Shown one piece after another: positions 44,838-56,936 of a stretch of DNA of 64,000 bases. Within the stretch, counting starts at the first letter, position 1. Each line of letters opens with the position of its first letter. A program made the translations under genes and the position numbers. The notes beneath the pieces were generated by a model, which saw nothing but the letters and a program-made list of their open reading frames with translations, ran no database searches and was not told the origin of the DNA. Source of the stretch: Kluyvera genomosp. 3 (lineage in GTDB: Bacteria; Pseudomonadota; Gammaproteobacteria; Enterobacterales; Enterobacteriaceae); assembly GCA_002211745.1 (NCBI GenBank), contig CP022114.1:558001-622000 (forward strand), given 5' to 3'.

Positions 44838-45227
44838 CTATAAGCTAAAAGCGTTTTGAAGCCATTCGATCTCATTGCCCGTGAAGGCTATCACATCGAA
44901 ACGGCAATCCACAGTGTCAAAACTCCCATTGTGGCGGGCGAGCCACAAACGGGCAGTCTGCAACAGTTTGTTCTGTTTGCTTCGGGTCACGCTGGCGGCC
45001 GCGCCGCCAAACGCGCTGGATGCGCGGTAACGCACTTCAACAAATACCGTTACCGCGCCATCATGCATAATCAGATCGATCTCGCCGCCGCGCTCATGCA
45101 CGTTGGCGGCGATAAAGCTTAGTCCCTGACGCTCCAGCCAGCGACGGGCGCGCAGTTCCGCGGCGTCACCGGTCTGTTTCGTGGTTAGCTTGCCGGGACG
45201 ATTTGCCCCTGCTGGTATTTGAGCCAT
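44838..45227 (-). CDS. yraN: UPF0102 family protein YraN
   Basis: A 129-aa protein of the restriction-endonuclease-like fold, with the motif [11 protein letters not shown] followed by VFVEVRYR (the E-x-D...E-V-K-type site). Its role is unknown. Its ATG at 45227 lies inside the 3' end of lpoA (43-nt overlap), an arrangement also present in E. coli. Confidence 0.93.
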   Translation of the reverse strand: MAQIPAGANRPGKLTTKQTGDAAELRARRWLERQGLSFIAANVHERGGEIDLIMHDGAVTVFVEVRYRASSAFGGAAASVTRSKQNKLLQTARLWLARHNGSFDTVDCRFDVIAFTGNEIEWLQNAFSL

Positions 45228-47280
45228 GATAACTTCCTGTTAATCACGCAGTCCTGGTTGGCGCTCAGATCGCCGGTGTTGCCGTTCAGCTCAAAGCCCG
45301 GCACGCCGCGCATCTGAGAGAAATGATTGGCCAGCGCCCAGGCATCAACGCCCATCGCGTACAGGCGAGCCAGCGAGTAGTCGTTGTTGACCGCACGCAG
45401 CGCCTGCTGCATCAGCGCCGGGTTGCTGCCAGCCAGCATTGGGATCTCGCTGTACTGTAAACCTTCCATCTCCAGACGGAAATCCGGGCCAGCGGTGCCC
45501 TGCGCGCTGCGCGAGCTGGCGTACAGCATCGCACCGCTCTGGCTACCGTTACGCATTGCGATCATCGGCTTGATAAACGCAATCTCTTCCGGTGTCGCCA
45601 GGATATAGGCGGCATCGACTTTGCTGCTGCCGGTGATTTGCGCATCGGTTGGCGCGGCCGGAATAGTCAGTCCGCCGATGGTGACGCTCTGCGGCTGCGG
45701 CTGGGTGGAGGCCACTGGTGTACCCGACAGCGAGATGCCGGAGCCGCCGTTGACGCCGCCGCGCAGTTCAGAGAGCGAACCAAATTTCTGTTGCAGTACG
45801 GTACCGCCGCCCAGTTTACGCCATTCATCGGCAAAGGCCTGAGTGACGCGTTCACCGAGCGCGTTACGTGGCATCAGCAGCAGCGGCGACTGTTTTCCCT
45901 GGTCGTGAATGTGGCGCGCGGCGTCGCGGGCTTCATCTTCCGGCGACAGGGCGAAGTAGCAGATGTTGGCGCGGCTCGTCACCGACTCCGGCTGATTCAG
46001 CGCCAGCACGTTGAGTGTCGTGTTGCTTTTCAGCATCTCGTCGACGTTGTTTTTCAGCAGCGGGCCGACCACCAGGCTGACGCCATCCTGCTGCGCCTGC
46101 GCCAGAATCTGGTTTAACGGCTGAGAAGAGGTATCGTAGATTTTCAGCTCTGCTGAGGGATTCGCGGCCACGCTGGCAACGGCCTGCGGCTGTGCAGCAG
46201 GCGCTGGCGCTGCCGTTGGTGCAGCAGTGGCCTGTACAGCGGCCGTTTCCGGCTGTGCTGCGGCCTGCACCGGCGCAGCGGTGGCCGGTGCCTGTACCGG
46301 TGCCTGGGTTTGCGGGCTGGTCAGATCGCTGATTTCAGCCTGTGAAGGGCTAACGACGGGCGTGGAGGCCGCCTGGGCTACCTGCTCGGGAACGGCGCTA
46401 CCGTTAACCGGCGTGGCACCGTTTTTCGCGGCTTCAAACCCTTGCTGAATGGTGCGGCCAAAGACCGATGCCTGGCCGCTTAACGGCAGCAGCAGGGCGA
46501 TTTTATTGACCGACGCGGGTTTAAAGTTTTGCACGTTGGCCAGTTGTGATGGCAGGACCTTCGCCCCGGGTTCTGCGGATAGCGCGTCTGCCAGTCTTTG
46601 ATGCCAGCCTTCAGCATGTCCGGATCGTTACGGTTATCAAACCACATGCGTTGCAGATCCAGCCAGCCTTGCAGATCGTTCTCATCGGCGTTGATCACCA
46701 GCGCGTTGGCTTGCTGCTGGGTCATGGCGGAGAGCGCTTGCCAGGTGGCGTCGCTGTTCTGTTGCTTTTCCTGCTGGGTAGTTAACAGCGGCGCCTGGGC
46801 AATCAGGGCGCGCAGCAGCGTCAGAGAGGGCTTACCCTGCTCGGCGTTGATGGTATCCTGCCAGAAGCGGGCCTGGCGAACGCTGTCGAAATCATCGGCC
46901 TTCAGCGGCTGCAGCAGCGCCTGAGCGCCGGCGTAATCTTTCTGCGCAAGCTTGATTTCAACGGCCAGCAGAGACTGTTCCTGGCGCTGAACGGCATTCA
47001 GTTCTTTAGGCAGCTGGTTGTACAGTTCCAGCGCCTGCTGGCTTTTACCTTCTTTCAGCAGTGCACGAATGGCGAGTAATTGCCAGTTGGTCTTGCTATC
47101 ATTCGAGCTTTGCTGCATCTGCTGCAGGTAAAAGCCGGAATCAGCCTGCGTCGCGCCCTGAAGCTGGGCGGCGCTCTGATCGGCAGGTTGCTGGATTCCG
47201 CAGCCTGCGAAAATCAGCGCGGCCAGGATAACCGGCAGACAACGCGCGGCTTTCATACGAGAAAATGTTGAGGGTACCAT
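45185..47280 (-). CDS. lpoA: Penicillin-binding protein activator LpoA (one apparent frameshift)
   Basis: LpoA is an outer-membrane lipoprotein that activates PBP1A. It begins [19 protein letters not shown] with the lipobox FAGC (C27). An N-terminal TPR-like domain (about 28-250) is followed by a C-terminal periplasmic-binding-like domain ([19 protein letters not shown]). A linker of about 100 residues rich in A, P, Q and T lies within the latter. The break near 46565 is one base short in NPGAKV. Restored length is 698 aa. Divergent from rsmI. Confidence 0.94.
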
Positions 47281-47342
47281 TCTGTATCCAGTGATATTTT
47301 TTACGCAATGCTCAATATTAAATCGGCAATACGGACGAAACA

Positions 47343-48203
47343 ATGAAACAACACGAATCGGCGGATAATTCTCAAGGCCAACTCTTTATTGTACCTACTC
47401 CTATCGGAAATTTGGCTGATATTACCCAACGAGCGCTCGAAGTATTGCAAGCTGTTGATTTAATTGCGGCTGAAGACACGCGGCACACAGGTTTATTGCT
47501 GCAACACTTCGCGATTAACGCCCGTTTGTTTGCTTTACACGATCACAATGAGCAACAAAAAGCCGAGACGCTGGTGGCGAAGCTCAAAGAGGGCCAGAAC
47601 ATCGCGCTGGTTTCTGACGCGGGCACGCCGCTGATCAACGATCCTGGCTATCACCTGGTGCGTACCTGCCGTGAAGCGGGGATTCGCGTCGTGCCGCTGC
47701 CTGGCCCATGCGCTGCGATTGCCGCGCTTAGCGCCGCCGGTCTGCCGTCCGATCGTTTTTGCTATGAAGGTTTCTTACCGGCGAAATCAAAAGGCCGTCG
47801 TGACGCGCTGAAGGCGATTGAAGCCGAGCCGCGCACGCTAATTTTCTACGAATCCACCCACCGTCTGCTCGACAGCCTTGAAGATATGGTGGCCGTATGG
47901 GGGAAGCCCGCTACGTGGTGCTGGCGCGCGAGCTGACCAAAACCTGGGAAACCATCCACGGCGCGCCGGTCGGCGAACTGCTGGCGTGGGTCAAAGAAGA
48001 TGAAAACCGTCGCAAAGGCGAGATGGTGCTGATTGTTGAAGGCCATAAAGCTCATGACGACGAACTGCCCGCCGATGCGCTGCGTACGCTGGCGCTGTTG
48101 CAGGCGGAGCTGCCGTTGAAGAAAGCGGCGGCGCTGGCGCGGAGATCCACGGCGTGAAGAAGAATGCGCTGTATAAGTATGCGCTGGAGCAGCAGGGGAG
48201 TAA
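47343..48203 (+). CDS. rsmI: 16S rRNA (cytidine1402-2'-O)-methyltransferase RsmI (three apparent frameshifts)
   Basis: RsmI methylates the ribose of C1402 in the 30S decoding centre. It begins [20 protein letters not shown], with [19 protein letters not shown] and [18 protein letters not shown], typical of the YraL/CbiF-like class III methylase fold. Breaks near 47900 (G run), 48136 and 48197 (G run) each lack one base. Restoring them ends the protein ALEQQGE at the TAA 48201, giving 287 aa. A REP unit follows. Confidence 0.93.
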
Positions 48204-48220
48204 GCCCTGCTGCCGGTTTT

Positions 48221-48248
48221 GCCGGGTGGCGGTTGCGCTTTACCCGGC
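48221..48248. repeat. REP palindrome after rsmI
   Basis: GCCGGGTGGCGGTTGCGCTT followed by TACCCGGC is a single REP-type unit between the convergent rsmI and glycosidase genes. Confidence 0.8.
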
Positions 48249-48267
48249 GACTCATTTGTACAGGCCT

Positions 48268-50156
48268 TTAGTTAACGGGCATCGCCTCAAACACCAGTGT
48301 TTCCAGCGGTTGCAAGGTAATCACCGTCGCGTTTTTATACTCAACGGGCACGGTTTTGTTACTGCCATATACCGCTTTCAGACTAAACTGCGCCGCGTCT
48401 CCTGCCGGTATTTCGAAATCCTTCGCCAAATCCAGATAGTAGGTTTGTGGCTTATCCGACGGGTTGCGCAAACCGAGAATGGCTTTGTCTTTGCTCCAGG
48501 AGGCCCAGCCGTACACCGCAAGCGCCGTCGGGTCGCCGCCAATCCAGTGGGTATCAACCAGCACGCTGGCGTTTTCCTTCGACCATTTTGCTGCCTTCGC
48601 CAGCGTGTCCCACTTCACTTTGTTCAGCATCGACGGGGTAATATACAGCTCCTGCAGCTGGGTGCCGGTCGCGAAGTAGCTCCAGACCTGATCGGCAAAA
48701 TCGCTGTCCGTTTGCACCTTCTCTAACCCGTAATAGGCATTCGCGGCGCTGACTATCCGTGGTACATCAGCGAGTTCAGCGGGAACAGCGGGCCTTTACG
48801 GACAATGGAACGGTACGTCTCGGCATCGCGGTAGGTCATCCACTGCTGTACCGGTGTGCCAGGACCATACAGGTTGATGTCATCTCCCTGACGCCAGATT
48901 GAATCGGCGTAGAACAGCCAGGACGGGCTGGCGTCGGTGCCGGTGGTCAGGTTGATAAACAGATTTGGGTTTGCGCTACGCATATTGTGCAGCAGGGCGA
49001 TTGACGCATCGAAATCCGAGGCAAACGGGCTGCCCTTGATATGCGAACTGGCATTACCCATCCCGTCGAGCTTAAACGAGGTAATGTGCTCGTTTTTGAT
49101 AAGCTTGATGATCTGCTCATTGAAGTTTTTAAAGTAGTTCGTTCCCGACAGCGCCAGCTTGCCGTCCACGGTTTCGAACCCATACTCTTTTGCATGCGAA
49201 ACGCGAACGTCGCGCGGTTTGTTGTAGCCGCCCCACGGAGAAAGCCATAGCCCAACGGAGCTGTGCAGGCTGTCGGCTTTCTCGCGGACTTTGCTAAAAC
49301 CGTTGCTGAATGCCGGGCCAAATAGCCAGCGTCCGGTCAGATCGTCCCAGCCATCGTCCAGCAGGAAAGCGTCTAAGGTCACGCCCCGGCCCGTAATGAA
49401 CTCCTTGTTCCACTCGTCCATACGCCCCAGCACATCCTGTTCGGTGTACGGAGTGAAAAAGCCGATATCCATCCAGCTGTTGTAGTGCAGATAAGGCTTG
49501 TAGGGCCGTGGACGTACGTCATTAATAAACTGGTTCACGCTGCGGCGCAGCTGGCTGGTCTCCGGGAACGTGCCGAACCAGGTGGTAAAGCTGACCGGGG
49601 CTTCTGGTTGAATCGGCGTTTTCAGTTCTACGTTGAGATTGGTTGTAGCTTCATAGGCGTAGGTATTGACGATCGGTTTATCCGGCAGGATAAAGAACGA
49701 GTCGGCAACGATCGGTGAGCTATTGATTGCGCCATCTACGTAAGGAGCCTGGGACTGCTTTTTGGTTGGGAAGAAGGTGATTTTAGCCACGTCGCGCGGC
49801 TGCCCAACGGCGGCAATGGTGTAGCCGATGTTGGCGTATTTTCCCTTCACCAGGTTCAGCTTCACCGTGACGTTAAAATCCGGGTGCGTAAAGTCGATGA
49901 CAATCGCGTTGTCCTGCTTTTCAACGTGCTTGATTTTGAAATCGGCGGTGTGGATTTTGCTCTCATCCGGTAGCGTCAGAAAGAACAACTCCTGCGGCGT
50001 GAGCGGATGGTTAGCCCTGTTGTCCTTCACCACGACCGTTGAGTTGGTATCATCGAACGAGAGAGCAATATTGTCGTTATTGAGGGCGTAGTTTGCCGCC
50101 ACCGCGCCATGAGAAACACAGAGAGCCAGCAGTGAGAGAGTGAGCGCTTTCTTCAT
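48268..50156 (-). CDS. Exported glycoside hydrolase, GH36-like (clan GH-D) (one apparent frameshift)
   Basis: A 629-aa (restored) secreted or periplasmic protein. A signal peptide (MKKALTLSLLALCVSHGAVA) is followed by a beta-rich N-domain and a TIM barrel. The barrel has LLDDGWDD (267-270 DDGW) and SFKLDGMG (K362-x-D364), the K-x-D nucleophile pattern of GH27/GH36, then a GDD near 424-426 as possible acid/base region. This suggests alpha-galactosidase or alpha-N-acetylgalactosaminidase activity. The break near 48759 is one G short in YHGIVS. It lies 13 nt after the MalY-like gene, next to the GalNAc genes, which favours a GalNAc-releasing role (inference). Confidence 0.75.
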
Positions 50157-50169
50157 CGGGGTAAGGTCC

Positions 50170-51343
50170 TTATTTGTTATTTTTCAGCATTCGGTTAATG
50201 GACTGCTCCAGCCAGTAGCGCTGGGTGCCAAAATTAATCCGCAGGTAGTTTTCGCCGTTTTGTACATAGTGGCTGCCGTCTTCTATGACCACGCCCGCCT
50301 GTTGTGCGAAATGTTGGGTTAGCTGCGTTGCGCTACGGTCATCCGCGCTCACGTCTATCCACGCCAGATACGACGATTCCGGATTCATCATCTTCCACGC
50401 CGGGAAGTGGGTCTGGATGGCATCCGCCAGATAGCGGGCGTTGCCTTGCAGATAACCGTTCAGCGCGTCGAGCCATGGCAGACCGTGTTGATAGGCCAGA
50501 ATAATTCCCCATACCCGAACATATTGGGCGAGGTAATGGAGTTCTTCTCAAGCTGCTGGCGGAAGCGCTGGCGCAGTGAGTCGTTGGGAATCATGGAGTA
50601 GGAGGTTTTCAGCCCGCCCAGATTGAACGCTTTGTTGGGTGACGTGAGCACGATCAGGTTGTCCTGTGCGGCACAGCCAGAGGTGAGGCAACTGACGAAT
50701 TTGCCATCCAGAATGTGCTCGGCGTGAACCTCATCGACCACCAGAATTGTGCCGTAGCGTTGACAGAGATCGGATACCTGACGTATCTCTTCCGCGCGCC
50801 AGATCCTGCCGGACGGGTTATGCGGCGAGCAGAAGAACCACAGCGTTGGACGGTGGGTTTTGAGCTGTTCTTCTATCAGATTAAAATCAAGCTGATAGCG
50901 GTTGTCCTCCACGCGTAGCGGGTTAGCAAGTACTTGCACGCCCTGGCGCTGTGCCGCCATCGCGAAAGGATCGTAGACCGGCGTGTTCATCATCACGCTG
51001 TCACCCGGTTTGCAGAACGCCTGAACCGTGTAGTGCAGCGTGGAGACGGTGCCGTAGGTTAGCGTGATCCACGACTTTTCTACCTCAACCTGATGACGTT
51101 TACGCTGGAAGCCGATGACCGCGTCGTAGAATTCGTCAAAGCACCAGGTATAGCCAAAGGTGCCGTGCTCCACGATGCGCCGGAAGCCGTCAATCACCGC
51201 AGGCGGCGAGGTGAAATCCATATCGGCTATCCACAGGGGATAAAGGACTGCGGGACGTCACCGAAACGCGAGCACACAAAGGCATGGTCCCATTTACGGC
51301 ACTTATCACTTTGGCGCTCGATGATTTTGTCGAAATCAAACAT
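50170..51343 (-). CDS. MalY/PatB-family PLP-dependent aminotransferase or C-S lyase (two apparent frameshifts)
   Basis: A fold-type I PLP enzyme of about 391 aa, close in length to E. coli MalY (390). It begins MFDFDKIIERQSDKCRKWD; the PLP lysine is in LTSPNKAFNLGGLKTSYSMI and the substrate region in WFFCSPHNPSGRIW. Breaks near 51237 (C run, IPLWIADMDF) and 50511 (G run, MFGVWGI) are each one base short. It lies 10 nt downstream of a MalX-like PTS gene, the same pair order as malX-malY. MalY is both a beta-cystathionase and a MalT inhibitor in E. coli; whether this copy does either is unknown. Confidence 0.85.
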
Positions 51344-51353
51344 CACTCCCCTG

Positions 51354-52915
51354 TTAAATTAAGGCTTCAATGCCGGTTTTGACGCTCTGTACCTGCGGGC
51401 CGATGATCACCTGTACGCTGTGAGCATCAAGCACCACCACCGACAACGCGCCGGCCGCTTTCAGCGCCTGTTGATCGATAAGGCCCATATCTTTCACCAC
51501 CAGACGCAAGCGGGTAATACAGTTATCAAGTGACTCAATGTTCTCTTTACCGCCGAGTGCACGCAGGATAAGCCATGATCGTATTTTGATTTTCCACGCG
51601 CGCGGGTGTTAGCCTCGACGGCTTGCTGCGCCCTTGAGCATCCACCTCGCGGCCCGGCGTTTTGATGTCGTGTTTGAGGATGTACCAGCGGAAGACAAAG
51701 AAGTAGATGGCAAACCAGGCAATACCGACCGGGAACAGCAGATACCATTTGGTCGACATTCCCTGCATCACGCCGAAGATCAGCAGATCCAGAATGCCGC
51801 CGTCGGTATTGCCGATGGTCACCCCAACAGGGCCATCACCATCAGCGCCAGGCCAGACATGACGATATGGAAGGCGTAAAGCGCGGGGGCGATAAACAGG
51901 AACAGGAACTCAATCGGCTCTGAAATACCGGTGACGACGGAAACCAGCACGCCGGAAAGCAGCAACCCCTTTATGACCGGCCGATTTTCCGGACGCGCGG
52001 TGCGGTAGATGGCGTAAGCCACGGCGGGTAAACCGAAGATAAAGGTCGGCATAAACCCTTGTGACAGAAACGCGGTAACGTGCGGGCTAAACGGCAGGCC
52101 GGCTTTAAGCTCTGCATAGAAGATATTCAGCGCCCCGGCGACCTCATGGCCATTCACCATTTCAATGCCGCCTGCGGGGTAAAACGCACCATCGCCAGCA
52201 AGATGTGATGCAGACCAAAAGGTTTCAGCAGCAGCACGCCCACGCCGTAGAGGAAGGGGCCGAAAACGCTGGTGCTCTGGATGATATGACCAATACCGCG
52301 ATGCCAGCGCGACGTATTCCCACAGAAGAGGAATGAACAGACCCACCAGCGACAGGGTAAGAGCGGTCATAATCGGCACAAAACGAATGCCGCTAAAGAA
52401 CGCGAAGGCGTCGTGCAGAACCGTGTCCTGAAAACGCTCGTGCAGAAAATAGGTGATAACCCAACCACAATGCCGCCCAGTACACCCATCTCCAGGGTTT
52501 GAATGCCCAGCACGATCGATTGTCCCACCTGTTTCATGGTGGCGGGGTCGGCAAGCTGGTGGGTGGCCGTCAGGTAATAGTTAATGCTCATATTCATCAG
52601 CATGTAGCCAACGAACCCGGCAAAGGCGGCGACCGCCTTGTTGCGTTTGGCAAGCCCATGGGATCGCCATGGCAAACATCAGCGGCAGATAGGTAAATGC
52701 AAAGCCACCGACCATGGCGATAAAGCCAAAGGTCAACTGTGTAAATTCGCCGCCCAGAAAGGGAAAACTCGTAATGGTGGAAGGGCTGGTCACTGAACTA
52801 CCGATACCCAGCAGCAATCCCATAAAGGCAAGAAGTGAAACAGGGAACATAAAGGTTTTTCCCAGACTTTGGAAAAACTCCATGATTTTGACTTAAAAGA
52901 TTTTTTTTGTGTCAT
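51354..52915 (-). CDS. MalX-like PTS sugar permease EIIBC (about ten apparent frameshifts)
   Basis: A glucose-family PTS permease. The EIIC part begins EFFQSLGKTFMFPVSLLAFM and has GLHHILLAMVRFT, and GISEPIEFLFLFIAP, the signature of the family. A linker (AQQAVEANTRARGKSKYDHG in a shifted frame) leads to EIIB with the phospho-cysteine in SLDNCITRLRL. It resembles E. coli MalX. Breaks cluster near 52657, 52650, 52457, 52310 (two), 52168, 51827, 51632 and 51570. The start may be 52883 (MEFFQ) or, with one more lost A, 52915 (MTQKKSF, better ribosome-binding site). No EIIA domain is fused. Confidence 0.82.
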
Positions 52916-53028
52916 GTAGGGACCTCGGATTTTTAGGATAATGGAAGGCGCTACCCGGTTTAAGGATGCGCCTTCATATTTGCGAGGCTTATAGTTATTT
53001 TGAGATATTGCTGTAATACGCTGTCGGA

Positions 53029-53912
<884 letters not shown>

Positions 53913-55065
53913 TTAAGCCTGCCACGGATGAATAATCACGCCTTGCACAACACGATTGACCGTGCCGCTGGCAGAGGGGTATCTGGGGTATTGCCAACAC
54001 GAATCGACTGAGTCAGCGCAAAGACCTGGGCGTACATCAGGAAACAGAACGCCTGTTCCATGTCGATAAACGAACGGGAAGGGGCAGCAGAATATGCGGG
54101 CCTGCTTCGATGATGGCATCTGTTTCCGCGGCAATCGCGACCACGCGCATTGCCTGACGATCGCGGCGCAGTTCCGCCAGCAGATCCAGGTCGTACTGGC
54201 GCGTGTAAGAGTGGCTGGAGATGAACACCACGATAAGCGTTTCGTTATCGACCAGCGATTTTGGTCCGTGGCGGAAACCGGTTGGCGAGTCGTAGAAGGC
54301 CGCCAGTTTGCCGGCGGTTAGCTCCAGCACCTTCAGCGCAGACTCACGCGCGATACCTTGTAATCCGCCGCTGCCCAGATAGACGACGCGTTTCCAGGCG
54401 CCATCGCCAAAGACACCCTGGCTAAAATCGCCGAGTGAGTCGAGGATCGCCTGGCTGCGATCGGCCACGTCCCGGAAGGTCTGGCTGTTGATGATCTCCG
54501 GCGCGAATACCGCCAGGCAGCTTGCCATCATGGTGGTGATGCTGCTGGTCATGGCAAAGCCGCGATCGTGCGTTTCGGCCGGCATCAGCAGGGCGAAAGC
54601 GTTATCGCTGTCGACCAGATTTTGGTACAGGCTGCCCGCTTCGTTACAGGTAATTGACAGGTGGTAGCACTCAGGAACGAACTGGTTGGCCAGCTCAACG
54701 GCAGCCACGCTCTCCGGGCTGTTGCCCGAGCGGGCAAATGAAACCAGCAGCAGCGGATGCGCCGGGTTCAGATAGTCCATTGGATTAGTGACGAGATCGG
54801 TGGTGGGTACGGCGCTGATATTTTTCCCCGTGTGGCGGGAAAGCCATGGGGCGATGGTTTCGCCAATAAATGCCGACGTTCCGGCCCCGGTCAGTACGAT
54901 TCGCAGATCGGTTTTGCGTAACAGCGGTGTCAGAAAAGCATCAATGGTCGATCGTATCGCATCAATATTTTTCAGTGAACGGATCCAACTCGCGGGCTGC
55001 TGGCGGATCTCTTCCTCTGTCCAGGTACCGGTTGTCGAGGCGGCGGAGATATAGGTTTCTGGCAT
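53913..55065 (-). CDS. agaS: AgaS, galactosamine-6-phosphate deaminase/isomerase (two apparent frameshifts)
   Basis: A tandem-SIS protein that converts galactosamine-6-phosphate to tagatose-6-phosphate with release of ammonia. It begins MPETYISAASTTGTWTEEEI. SIS motifs are TGAGTSAFIGE, VSFARSGNSPESVAAVELA and YLGSGGLQGIARESALKVLE, with PTGFRHGPKSLV. Breaks near 54077 and 53980 are each one base short on a C run. Restored length is 384 aa, equal to E. coli AgaS. It has its own upstream control region with AgaR sites. Confidence 0.93.
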
Positions 55066-55359
55066 AACGTAAGTCCTTAGTCTTGTAAATTCCACATCAG
55101 ACGCTGGCAATAGGTCGCTATCTTTCGTTTCGTTTCACTTGTTCACTTTATCGGTTAATTAAAATCTATAGAAAAGAAATCGAAAGTTCAATGATCGAAT
55201 GGGAAATAAAACGAAAATTATGATCTTAAGAGGGGTGTTTTATTTATGGCATTGATATTTAAATGATTAAAAGTTTTGTCGGTAAGGGGGGACTTTTTTA
55301 TAGAAAGGAAAAGAAAGGCCTTGCGGTAACAAACCGAAGGCCTGAGGAAAACGAACGTG
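55066..55359 (-). promoter_or_regulatory. agaS control region with AgaR operator
   Basis: CTTTCGTTTCGTTTCACTTG at 55122-55141 matches the AgaR operator pattern and lies about 57 nt upstream of agaS. Further CGAAA half-sites occur at about 55180-55186 and 55210-55216. The region is AT-rich and separates agaS-kbaY from agaA, so agaS has a second promoter as in E. coli. Confidence 0.75.
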
Positions 55360-56489
55360 CTACAAAGAGAAAGGTTGACCCTGAATCCAGATATGCTGCA
55401 GCTGCAGTCCACCATCGAGCGCAATGATGCTGGCGCGTTTGCCGACCTTGAGCGATCCCAGCTGGCCATCGATGCCCAGCAAACGGGCGGGATGCAGCGA
55501 TGCCATATGAATCGCCTCTTCGGGGAGTAGGCCGGTTAGTTCGACCATATTGCGTACCGCCGCATCGATCGATAACGTGCTGCCCGCCAGCCCCCGGAGG
55601 CGGTCCTTACGATTCCGGCACGCATCTCCACCTGCTCGCCGCACAGCGTGTATCGGCCATCGGGCATACCGGCGGCCTGCATGGCGTCGGTAATCAGCAC
55701 CACTCTCTCCCTGGCGCAGCAGCCGCAAAGCTTCATGGCGGCGGGGTGAACGTGGTGTCCATCGGCGATAAGCTCCAGCCAGGCTCGTGGGTCGGTTAAC
55801 CCGGCGCCGACCATCCCGGGTTCGCGGTGATGTAAACCGGTCATACCGTTATAGCAGTGAACCAGCCCGTCGGCGCCCGCGTCGAAAGCGGCGCGGGTTT
55901 GTTCATAGCTGGCGGCGCTATGCCCTAACATCACCCGAATGCCCGTTTTTTCAGATGGATAATCGCCTGTAGCGCGCCGGGCTTTTCCGGTGCCAGCGCC
56001 ACGACGCGCAGGGTTTGCCGGGAAATGGCAATCAGCTCATCCAGCTCCGCCGGGTTCAGTTCCCGAAACAGCTCCGGAGGATGTGCCCCTTATTCTGTGG
56101 CGTAAAATACGGGCCTTCGAGGTAGCTCCCCAGTACCTGCGCCCTGGCCCACCGGAGTAACAGCGTTGGGCGATACGCGCCAGCGCCTGGTGAATCATCT
56201 CCAGCGGCGCGGTGACGGTGGTGGGTAGCCAGCTTGCTACCCCTTCGCGTGCCTTATGCCGGGCCAGTTTATCGAGGGCGTCCGGCGCGTCGTCCATGAC
56301 ATCAACGCCCGCACCGCCGTGGACGTGGATATCGATATACGCCGGACACAGCAGCTCGGCGTTGCGGCTGGCGATGCCTGCCGGTATCGGTTCGATTGCG
56401 GTAATGACGCCTTCTTCAACGCGCAGCTGATGGTCGTCGAGCCAGCCTTGCTCCGTCAGCACGCGTCGGGCGCGGAGAATGTGCGTCAT
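55360..56489 (-). CDS. agaA: N-acetylgalactosamine-6-phosphate deacetylase AgaA (four apparent frameshifts)
   Basis: AgaA removes acetate from GalNAc-6-phosphate. It is an amidohydrolase like NagA. It starts MTHILRARRVLTEQGWLDDH, with the metal site YIDIHVHGGAGVDVMD, then LGHSAASYEQTRAAFDAGAD, and VLITDAMQAAGMPDG with the catalytic aspartate. Breaks near 56145, 56088, 55950 and 55597 lack one base each; the one at 55950 is in an A run (A7 to A6). Restored length is 377 aa. The start overlaps the agaF stop by 4 nt (ATGA). Confidence 0.92.
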
Positions 56490-56919
56490 ATCCCTTCCTC
56501 GACGGGACTCTCCTCGCGGCAGCGGTCCAGCTCATCGACCAGGCTGGTCAAACCGCGGTGTCCGCACTCAAGGGCCTGCAGACGGAACGTCTCGCTGCTC
56601 AACCCATCGCGTTCCAGCGCCATCTCCAGCAACAGCTGCAAGTTGGTGCCGGTAATCACTTCTCTTCCCGCTTTTTGCATGGCGAGCGTCGAGGCCACGC
56701 GGAAAGGCGTGCCGCCGAGCAGGTCGGTCAGAAAAACGATATCGCCCTGGGCATCCAGCTCTGCCACCGCCTGCTCAAGCTGTGAAGTGAGCAGCGCGGT
56801 GGTTGAGGTTTCAGGAAAATCGATGGCGATAAACTGCGGCTGCTCGCCCAGAATTTGCTTCATCGCTTTTTCCATTCCGCTGGCAAAACCGCCATGCCCG
56901 TCAAAATAATACCTAGCAT
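56486..56919 (-). CDS. agaF: GalNAc-specific PTS enzyme IIA, AgaF (one apparent frameshift)
   Basis: The mannose-family IIA protein that carries phosphate from HPr. The phospho-histidine is H9 in GIILTGHGGFASG; FLTDLLGGTPFRVAS is the other family signature. The break near 56896 is one G short, right at TGHGG, so an unrepaired reading would miss the active site. Restored length is 144 aa, equal to E. coli AgaF. Confidence 0.92.
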
Positions 56920-56936
56920 CTCAAACCTCTTTTGCT

